Part shown: piece by piece, positions 1 through 4,676 of the stretch
Layout of the letters: each line of letters starts with the position of its first letter
Numbering within the stretch: the first letter of the stretch is position 1
Source of the DNA: Candidatus Saccharibacteria bacterium UBA1949
GTDB lineage: Bacteria; Patescibacteriota; Saccharimonadia; Saccharimonadales; Saccharimonadaceae
Reading direction: 5' to 3'
Assembly (NCBI GenBank): GCA_002336735.1
Contig: DDER01000037.1
Location: 16,454 to 24,365, forward strand
Length of the DNA: 7,912 bases
Translations under genes and position numbers: made by a program
The notes under the pieces: generated by a model
Told to the model about the DNA's origin: nothing
The model's database searches: none
Seen by the model: the letters and a program-made list of their open reading frames with translations, nothing else

Positions 1-92
1 CCTTGCGAACTGCCACTGGCAGTTCTCACCCGCACGACTTTTGGTCAAGCGATTTTAGCGCCCCCAGAGTCTACCAGTTCCGCCACTCACGC
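1..92 (-). tRNA. tRNA-Leu-like gene, 5' part only, interrupted at the T loop (partial or degenerate)
   Basis: Read on the minus strand from base 92, the sequence has the usual leucine-tRNA opening: acceptor GCGTGAG, then TGGCGG, a D loop with CTGGTAGAC, and an anticodon region containing TAAAATC. A class II variable arm follows (GAC/GTC at about 46-36), then a T-stem 5' strand GCGGG at 33-29 and a T at 28. From base 27 the expected T loop, the 3' T stem and the acceptor partner CTCACGC are absent; a perfect hairpin (8-24) takes their place. The anticodon cannot be assigned. The only well-paired 7-base loop, CTAAAAT between GGGCG and CGCTT, would read AAA, which is not a leucine anticodon, and two extra bases lie between the D arm and the anticodon stem. 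A good -10 box lies just upstream. It is either a tRNA with an insertion in the T arm whose 3' part lies beyond base 1, or a decayed gene. Confidence 0.45.
8..24 (-). repeat. Perfect 8-bp inverted repeat (hairpin) at the T-loop break
   Basis: AACTGCCA (8-15) and TGGCAGTT (17-24) are exact reverse complements around one central base, so the RNA would form a strong stem with a 3-5 base loop. It begins four bases after the last tRNA-like base (28). No T-run follows within the window, so it does not look like a simple terminator. A similar hairpin follows the tRNA-Cys-like segment at the equivalent point. Confidence 0.7.
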
Positions 93-101
93 ACAGTTAC
101 T

Positions 102-107
102 ATTATA
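102..107 (-). promoter_or_regulatory. -10 promoter hexamer TATAAT upstream of the tRNA-Leu-like gene
   Basis: The minus-strand hexamer is a perfect TATAAT. It ends nine bases before the tRNA-like 5' end (G at 92), so transcription would start at or just before the mature 5' end. I see no convincing -35 at 15-18 base spacing. A consensus -10 in this position suggests the tRNA-like sequence is transcribed. Confidence 0.5.
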
Positions 108-354
108 CAGGTTCAATCGCCGCAAGACGGGAATCGATCATCTTCGGTGCATATTCACAGATTCAAAGACCGCAATTATTTTCTCGACGCGAACTTCCGA
201 AACTTTTTGCGTTATTACAAAAATAGCCGCGTCAGCTACGAGGCGTTAGCCGAGCTTTAGCGGAAGTGTATAGGTTTTCTGAATTTATTCCAGAAATCAA
301 ATTAGAGGATAGCTGGCTCCCTCTTGTAAAATGGAGTTACCGACAGGTAACGCT
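108..354 (-). other. Structured non-coding stretch between two tRNA-like segments
   Basis: I find no believable protein gene here on either strand. The stretch is rich in short inverted repeats: 276-296 (TTTCT-GAAT / ATTC-AGAAA with one bulged base), 226-244 (GCC-CG / CG-GGC, followed on the minus strand by TATTTTT), and AGAGG/CCTCT at about 304-324. Near its end, minus-strand bases 137-126 read TCGATT then CCCGTC, which looks like a T loop plus 3' T-stem strand. The CCCGTC is the exact complement of GACGGG (360-355) in the tRNA-Cys-like segment. The distance of about 215 bases between those halves is in the size range of a small group I intron, but I could not identify a group I core, and the acceptor strands do not pair. 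The stretch could be an intron, a small RNA or tRNA debris. Confidence 0.35.
219..244 (-). terminator. Possible weak intrinsic terminator
   Basis: On the minus strand GCC-T-CG pairs with CG-C-GGC (five pairs and one mismatch) around the loop TAGCTGA, followed by TATTTTT. The stem is short, so this is tentative. If real, it would end a transcript coming from the tRNA-Leu(GAG) side. Confidence 0.3.
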
Positions 355-356
355 CC
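328..356 (-). terminator. Hairpin with short T-run after the tRNA-Cys-like segment; possible terminator
   Basis: On the minus strand GGA (356-354), a two-base bulge and GTTACC (351-346) pair with GGTAAC (341-336) and TCC (335-333) around the loop TGTC. The sequence then reads ATTTT. The six-base inner stem is perfect. It starts exactly where tRNA character is lost, so it may belong to an inserted element instead of acting as a terminator. The arm TACCTG (349-344) can alternatively pair with CAGGTA (366-361), excluding the first hairpin. Confidence 0.4.
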
Positions 357-405
357 CGTCTACCTGGTTTTGCAGACTAGTGCCTAACTTCTCGGCCAAG
401 TCCGC
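355..405 (-). tRNA. tRNA-Cys(GCA)-like 5' part, interrupted at the T loop
   Basis: This segment begins 15 bases after the end of tRNA-Leu(GAG), a normal spacing for a tRNA cluster. From base 405 on the minus strand it reads acceptor GCGGACT, TG, a D stem GCC/GGC, then anticodon loop CTGCAAA with anticodon GCA (373-371), which is the standard cysteine loop. A 5' T-stem strand ACGGG (359-355) follows. Defects are visible: the anticodon stem has one A-C mismatch (CTAGT/ACCAG), the D loop lacks the usual GG pair, and no 3' half with AGTCCGC follows. A complementary T-stem strand (CCCGTC, 131-126) with a TCGATT loop exists about 220 bases downstream. It could be a split gene carrying an insertion or a pseudogene; I cannot decide between them. 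Confidence 0.45.
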
Positions 406-420
406 AATCATGATACATAT

Positions 421-508
421 TGGTGCACTGGAGAAGACTTGAACTTCCACGATCGCAATGATCACTAGCCCCTCAAGCTAGCGCGTCTACCAATTCCGCC
501 ACCAGTGC
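421..508 (-). tRNA. tRNA-Leu(GAG), intact
   Basis: The minus strand gives a complete class II tRNA of 88 bases. Acceptor GCACTGG pairs with CCAGTGC, followed by discriminator A and an encoded CCA. The D arm contains the leucine-type AATTGGTAGAC. The anticodon stem CTAGC/GCTAG encloses loop TTGAGGG with anticodon GAG, which reads CUC and CUU leucine codons. A long variable arm (GATC...GATC) and a T loop TTCAAGT complete it. It follows the substrate-binding-protein gene by about 110 bases on the same strand. I found no clear promoter of its own, so it may be cotranscribed or use a weak promoter. Confidence 0.95.
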
Positions 509-617
509 ATACTATGAGGTAATTTTGTTGTTAAGGTTGATGCTCTCAACTGGCGCTAGTACGGACCCAATGCCCAGCACTACCACTAGTCAAGCAACTC
601 GTGCAATTGTAGCAGAG

Positions 618-2411
618 CTAGGGAGTTTTGTAAATGCTCCTTGATTCGACCGACCAATAGAGAACATTGCTGTATCTATCGGATTTAGTAACCGCTGACT
701 GGCCGTCATATACAGAGTGAGCCCTGATATTCGATGCATAGGTTATCGTCTGCTGATACAGGCCAATCGCCGGCACGTCACTCAGCCATTGTGCGGCAAA
801 AGTCAGGTACTTTGCATTACGCAGGTCTGCCTCTAGCCGAGAACGCGCACTCACAAGCGTCGCATCAACTGTCTTGTCGGAGTAGTTTGAAAAATTATAG
901 CCGTTCATACCAATTTGCGATGAGTGCCAGTAAGCATACACGTCAGGGTCGGCGCCAATTTGCAGCTCATAGAGCAAGACATCATAATTACGTGGCTGCA
1001 AAATCGTTTGGACGAAGTTGGAGTTTGGCTGTGTCGTGTCAATGATATTAAGTTGTACATCAATGTTAAGCCTCTTCCACTGGTCCGCAACCTTCCTTGC
1101 CACTAATACCACCTGAGCGTCATTGGTCGTGGTGATCTTGAGCGCCAGCGGTTGTTCACCCTTTTTACGTCCAGTGCCATCAATTATCCACCCAGCAGCA
1201 TCCAAAGTGGCGTTGGCACGCGCCAGATCATAGGGATGAGACGACGGCAGATTGCCCGTCAATTGTCCGTTGACAAACGGCAGACTAAGCGCAGGGACAT
1301 TTGTGCCCACTAATTGCTGGATTGATTTTGTATCCGTCGCCATGGCAAGCGCACGACGCACTGCCGCATCAGATAATACCGGGTTGCTCATATTGAGAAT
1401 GAGGTACTCACCACTATTGACCGGCACCTGACGAATATTATACGAATCGCCACGTACCGCCAGACCGTCAGCTAGTGTTATATCAGTACCTGCCGTAATC
1501 TCCCCCGCCTTGAGAGCTTTGACAATGTCATTTTGATTTTGATAGGCATACACCTCAAATCGGCTCAACTTAGGTTGGCCCTTGTAGTATGCATCATTTG
1601 CCACCAGATGAATCACCTTATGGTTGCGTATTGTATCTACTAGCTGAAGTAATTTGAACTTGAACGGCCCACTGCCTAGCGGCGTATTGCCAAAAGCATT
1701 TTCGCGCACCGCAGCTGGCGGTATTGTTCCGAGGATGTGCTTGGGCAACACTGGAAATGTCAGAGCGTGCTGAAAAGCCGCATACATAGCTGGGAGCTCA
1801 AACACAATAGTCGTATCGTCGACTGCCCTGACATTGACATCTCGCCAATTGACTCGCAATGGAGAGCGTACAACAGGATTTTTGATAAGACTGATTGTGA
1901 ACGCTACATCTTGTGCCGTGAGCGCCTTACCATCGTGCCACTGGGCATTGTTACGGAGCCTAACGGTATAGAATCGACCTGTCGGATCGGTAGCGATCGA
2001 TTCAGCAAGATCATTCGTCAGGTGCCCCGTGCCGTCATAAGAATAGAGCGAGGAGAAGACCAACCGCGCGACAGAACTCTCGGCATTAGTGGTTGCATAT
2101 AGCGGATTCAGTGTGTTAATTGGACCAAGCATCCCCTCAGAATATGTCCCCCCGACTTCGGCTGCGGTGATGGAGTAATTCTTGCTATAGAGGACCGTTT
2201 GCACCGTAATACCGGCTAAAATGAGACCAACCGTAAATAACCATCCAATAATCGGTACCTGTGCATCGCGAATACTATCAAGCCGCATAGAAATAAACTT
2301 GCGCGTATGACGCATCGTGACAGTCTCTGCTCTTTTGATGCTACGCTCGATACGTTTGCGATCGACCGTGAGTTTCTGAAATGAGTCCCATGGATATTTC
2401 TCGTTATTCAT
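618..2411 (-). CDS. Family 5 peptide ABC transporter substrate-binding protein, membrane-anchored
   Basis: This 597-residue protein belongs to the extracellular solute-binding family 5 (OppA/DppA type), which captures peptides or similar solutes for ABC import. Family motifs are visible: WHDGKALTAQDVAFT (158-172), GSGPFKF near 247-253, and the LSDAAVRRALAMATD segment (346-360). The N terminus is unusual: about 50 basic, cytosol-like residues precede one hydrophobic helix (about 52-75), with no lipobox cysteine and no clear signal-peptidase site. It is probably an uncleaved signal anchor with the binding domain outside. I see no cysteine in the whole protein. It starts 11 bases after secG, with a weak AGGGCGG ribosome site overlapping the secG stop. 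No permease or ATPase gene is in the window, so the transport partner is unknown and the substrate (peptide) is inferred from the family. Confidence 0.9.
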   Translation of the reverse strand: MNNEKYPWDSFQKLTVDRKRIERSIKRAETVTMRHTRKFISMRLDSIRDAQVPIIGWLFTVGLILAGITVQTVLYSKNYSITAAEVGGTYSEGMLGPINTLNPLYATTNAESSVARLVFSSLYSYDGTGHLTNDLAESIATDPTGRFYTVRLRNNAQWHDGKALTAQDVAFTISLIKNPVVRSPLRVNWRDVNVRAVDDTTIVFELPAMYAAFQHALTFPVLPKHILGTIPPAAVRENAFGNTPLGSGPFKFKLLQLVDTIRNHKVIHLVANDAYYKGQPKLSRFEVYAYQNQNDIVKALKAGEITAGTDITLADGLAVRGDSYNIRQVPVNSGEYLILNMSNPVLSDAAVRRALAMATDTKSIQQLVGTNVPALSLPFVNGQLTGNLPSSHPYDLARANATLDAAGWIIDGTGRKKGEQPLALKITTTNDAQVVLVARKVADQWKRLNIDVQLNIIDTTQPNSNFVQTILQPRNYDVLLYELQIGADPDVYAYWHSSQIGMNGYNFSNYSDKTVDATLVSARSRLEADLRNAKYLTFAAQWLSDVPAIGLYQQTITYASNIRAHSVYDGQSAVTKSDRYSNVLYWSVESRSIYKTP

Positions 2412-2422
2412 CGTCGTCCGCC

Positions 2423-2659
2423 CTACAGACTATGTGCAGGCAACAAGAGCCCGGCCAAAATCGATAGCACAAACACTACCGCTAGAATCACAGTTACTTC
2501 GAATAGGTTTTTATCAAACCCACGACGTGTTGTGTAGAGTTCACTAGAACCGCCAAATCCTGCCCCAAGACTAGCGCCTCTCTGCTGGAGAATGATCGCT
2601 ATGATCATAAGCAAAGCCGAACCAATCGTTATAATCATGAGTGCTGTATCTGTATTCAT
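2423..2659 (-). CDS. secG: Preprotein translocase subunit SecG
   Basis: SecG is the small accessory subunit of the SecYEG channel and helps protein export through the membrane. The 78-residue length is typical. Two membrane helices (about 6-24 and 52-73) flank the conserved loop LQQRGASLGAGFGG (24-37), followed by the family pattern RRGFDKNLFEVTVILA (45-60). The start overlaps the stop of the upstream holin-like gene in an ATGA arrangement (2656-2659), so the two are translationally coupled. A perfect AGGAGG lies seven bases before the ATG. The gene lies between two membrane or exported proteins, which suits a cell-envelope operon. Confidence 0.93.
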   Translation of the reverse strand: MNTDTALMIITIGSALLMIIAIILQQRGASLGAGFGGSSELYTTRRGFDKNLFEVTVILAVVFVLSILAGLLLPAHSL

Positions 2660-3051
2660 CTCTTTACCTCCTGAAATCGCATGTATTGTGACTCGAGCGC
2701 GCTACTTACTATGTAGTTTATCAGACTTAATACTAATCCGCTCATAACAGAGTGCCAAAACGTCATACTCAAACCAGGCGTAATCTTGAGTGAAATATAC
2801 ACCATGAAGCCATTGACAACTATCGTAAATAGCCCTAGTGTCAATAGAATAGCCGGCAGAGACAGGATAATCGTAATTGGCCTCAAAATGGCATTCACTA
2901 GAGAAAAGATCAAACCAGCCAGTATAAACACCCCTGCACTCGTAATCAGCTCACTATCACTATAGCCGGTCCCAAATAGACGCACCGCCACCCACAAGCC
3001 AAATGAGTTGAGCATCCACCGCACAAGAAATGTAATGAATTGTTGTTTCAT
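2656..3051 (-). CDS. Four-helix membrane protein, phage holin family 4 (YvlD-like)
   Basis: The product is a 131-residue integral membrane protein with four predicted helices (about 5-25, 38-55, 60-85 and 96-115). It matches the family annotated as phage holin superfamily IV / YvlD: the segment LVNAILRPITIILSLPAILLT (53-72) and the following LGLF are typical. These proteins are common chromosomal genes in bacteria, and the holin label does not imply phage lysis here; the function is unknown. The frame is open back to an ATG at 3102, inside the aminopeptidase gene. I chose the ATG at 3051 because a -35/-10 promoter with a 17-base spacer ends 11 bases before it and would exclude the longer start. 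There is no Shine-Dalgarno site, so the mRNA is probably leaderless. It overlaps secG by four bases. Confidence 0.8.
   Translation of the reverse strand: MKQQFITFLVRWMLNSFGLWVAVRLFGTGYSDSELITSAGVFILAGLIFSLVNAILRPITIILSLPAILLTLGLFTIVVNGFMVYISLKITPGLSMTFWHSVMSGLVLSLINYIVSSALESQYMRFQEVKR
2667..2672 (-). promoter_or_regulatory. Shine-Dalgarno site of secG
   Basis: The minus strand reads AGGAGG seven bases before the secG ATG (2659), inside the end of the holin-like gene. It is the only perfect ribosome-binding site seen in the window, and it serves an internal operon gene. Confidence 0.85.
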
Positions 3052-3062
3052 AAACTGTTCAT

Positions 3063-3091
3063 AGTATAGCGATCGGCTAGTAGTTTGTCGA
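3063..3091 (-). promoter_or_regulatory. Promoter for the holin-like / secG / binding-protein operon
   Basis: On the minus strand a -35 TCGACA (3091-3086) is separated by exactly 17 bases from a -10 TATACT (3068-3063). The -10 ends 11 bases before the ATG at 3051, leaving a 5' leader of only a few bases. The -35 lies in the last codons of the aminopeptidase gene, so the downstream operon could also be read through from that gene. Confidence 0.55.
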
Positions 3092-4255
3092 TAGCAGGCC
3101 ACTTAAACTATCAAAGCCAGTCGTCGTCACTAGAATATCATCCTCAATCCTTACTCCGATTGATTCATCTGGTATATAGATGCCCGGTTCAACCGTTAGC
3201 ACCATGCCTGGCTCAAAACAGTTGGGCGCGCCCAGACTATCATGAACATCTAGGCCAAGTCCGTGGCTGATAGCGTGTGGCATATACCTGTGATGAGCTG
3301 TATCCGGGTCCCTATTAGACACCAAGCCAAGCTCAATAATCGTTCGTCGCATGATATCGTCTGCCTGCTGGAGATAAGCCGCGAGTGTCGTACCGGGATG
3401 GATCAAGGCTATGATCTCACGCTGTGCTAACTGTACTGCCAAATGAACGTTTTTTTGCCGCTCTGTCAGGGAGCCAACTGCATAGGTCCTCGTAATATCT
3501 GCGCAGTAGTCACTCACACGAGCACCTACATCGAGCAGGACAAATGAGCCGGCTTCAATCACCGTGTCATTATGATCATAGTGCAGAGTGCAGGCATGAC
3601 TGCCAGAAGCGATAATCGGCTGATAAGCATGATGCGCGTAACTGGTACGGAATAGTCTCGTAAACTCTCCTTCAATCGCGGCCTCATGAGGATACTGCTC
3701 TAATCTTTCTCGAACATACCCAAATGCCTCAGTTGTAACACTCACTGCTGCACGTATAGCGTCTAGCTCGTAGTCTTGCTTAACCGCCCTGAGACGCGCC
3801 AAGATCAGCCGAATATCCTCGACATTGTGCTCCTGCTTGCACGCATGGTACATGTTTGACTGAGCAGGGTTGATATAGAAATAATCATAGTCTTCCGGTA
3901 GCAAGCTATAAATCGTACCACTGTACTGCGTAATCATTTGCTTCATGTCGTCGACAGTGATAACATCGTCGGCACCGGCTTGCTGTCGCAGTACTTCGTG
4001 ATCGGTCAAGCCATGAAATTGTTCGAGATATTCGTTTTTCTCTGGCGCCACTAAGTAGGTACGTCTAGAGGCAGCATCGATGACCATTGCCCAATTCGGA
4101 TCGTGGATACCCGTCAGATATAAAAAATTTGCCTCCTGAACAAACGGCGCTGACATATCATGCGTCAGTTGCATGCGACCATACCCCGCCATTACGACGA
4201 GCGTATTCGGTAGTTTTGCCAGTAGACGCTGGCGGTTATGGGCGTAATGACTCAT
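3077..4255 (-). CDS. pepP: Xaa-Pro aminopeptidase (M24B metallopeptidase)
   Basis: This 392-residue enzyme should remove N-terminal residues that precede proline in peptides, using a two-metal centre in the cytoplasm. The N-terminal aminopeptidase P domain (about 1-150) has the typical SAPFVQEANFLYLTG stretch. The C-terminal pita-bread domain carries all five metal ligands: D242 (LLDVGA), D253 (DYCADITRT), H331 (HAISHGLGLDVHD), E356 (LTVEPGIY) and E371 (VRIEDD). H338 is the usual second active-site histidine. It begins 13 bases after the pilin-like gene, with no clear promoter or Shine-Dalgarno site of its own, so it is probably read with that gene. The next genes include a peptide-binding protein, which fits a role in peptide nutrition. 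The symbol pepP is by family; M24B members differ in exact specificity. Confidence 0.92.
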   Translation of the reverse strand: MSHYAHNRQRLLAKLPNTLVVMAGYGRMQLTHDMSAPFVQEANFLYLTGIHDPNWAMVIDAASRRTYLVAPEKNEYLEQFHGLTDHEVLRQQAGADDVITVDDMKQMITQYSGTIYSLLPEDYDYFYINPAQSNMYHACKQEHNVEDIRLILARLRAVKQDYELDAIRAAVSVTTEAFGYVRERLEQYPHEAAIEGEFTRLFRTSYAHHAYQPIIASGSHACTLHYDHNDTVIEAGSFVLLDVGARVSDYCADITRTYAVGSLTERQKNVHLAVQLAQREIIALIHPGTTLAAYLQQADDIMRRTIIELGLVSNRDPDTAHHRYMPHAISHGLGLDVHDSLGAPNCFEPGMVLTVEPGIYIPDESIGVRIEDDILVTTTGFDSLSGLLSTNY

Positions 4256-4268
4256 ATAATTTTGCCGC

Positions 4269-4634
4269 TCAGCACTTACCCTCGACTACCTCTTTATTCT
4301 CTGCGCTACTGACCCGATAGTATAGTTTTGTGACAACTTTGCTATGCGCCTCAATACAATAACTCACTGGCGTAATGATCTTTTGTGTTATTTCGACGCT
4401 GTTAGTAAATTTTTTAGTATCAGGAATATCGGACGGGTAGGTGTTATCGTAGTTACGAGCATTTTCCATAACTGTTGCTATGCCACTCAGTTCGTTCTTC
4501 AGCTCCGTAATGGCAACTCTCTCGCGCCAACCACCATAGGAAACCGTCACAATCGCAAGCAACAGACCAATCACACTAATCATAATCATAATCTCTACGA
4601 TTGTAAAACCCTTGGATCGAATGAGGCGTATCAT
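4269..4634 (-). CDS. Type IV prepilin-like (pseudopilin) protein
   Basis: This 121-residue protein has a class III signal typical of type IV pilins and pseudopilins: a short basic leader MIRLIRSKG, the cleavage/methylation site G9|F10 with E14 (KGFTIVEIMI), then a hydrophobic helix to about residue 31. Mature protein would be anchored in the membrane and assemble into a pilus-like fibre. The globular part contains YPSDIPD (66-72), and two cysteines (C93 and C121, the last residue) could form the C-terminal disulfide loop. It could be a minor pilin or pseudopilin of a competence or twitching machine; no assembly genes are in the window. It has a promoter directly upstream and probably shares an mRNA with the aminopeptidase gene 13 bases downstream. 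Confidence 0.88.
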   Translation of the reverse strand: MIRLIRSKGFTIVEIMIMISVIGLLLAIVTVSYGGWRERVAITELKNELSGIATVMENARNYDNTYPSDIPDTKKFTNSVEITQKIITPVSYCIEAHSKVVTKLYYRVSSAENKEVVEGKC

Positions 4635-4641
4635 ACTATCT

Positions 4642-4670
4642 ATCTTAGGCCGTAATGACTGAAATCACAA
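4642..4670 (-). promoter_or_regulatory. Promoter of the pilin-like gene
   Basis: The minus strand shows TTGTGA (4670-4665), a 17-base spacer, and TAAGAT (4647-4642). The -10 ends seven bases before the ATG at 4634, so transcription should begin at or next to the start codon. There is no Shine-Dalgarno site. Each hexamer matches four of six consensus bases. Confidence 0.45.
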
Positions 4671-4676
4671 GCGATA

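Noticed and set aside
3..260. An 85-codon plus-strand open frame
   Set aside because: It runs antisense through the tRNA-Leu-like sequence and its promoter, has a composition unlike a protein family and no ribosome site.
509..617. A promoter or terminator between the binding-protein gene and tRNA-Leu(GAG)
   Set aside because: TTAACA and TAGTAT occur, but with a 14-base spacer and the -10 touching the tRNA 5' end; no stem with a T-run was found.
1737..2102. A 121-codon plus-strand open frame
   Set aside because: It is the antisense shadow of the substrate-binding-protein gene, which has clear family motifs.
2656..3051. Reading the holin-like gene as evidence for a prophage
   Set aside because: This family is a common chromosomal membrane protein, and no lysis, capsid or integrase gene accompanies it.
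3052..3102. N-terminal extension of the holin-like protein from the ATG at 3102
   Set aside because: The added 17 residues are not hydrophobic, overlap the aminopeptidase gene, and lie upstream of or within the predicted promoter whose -10 is at 3068-3063.
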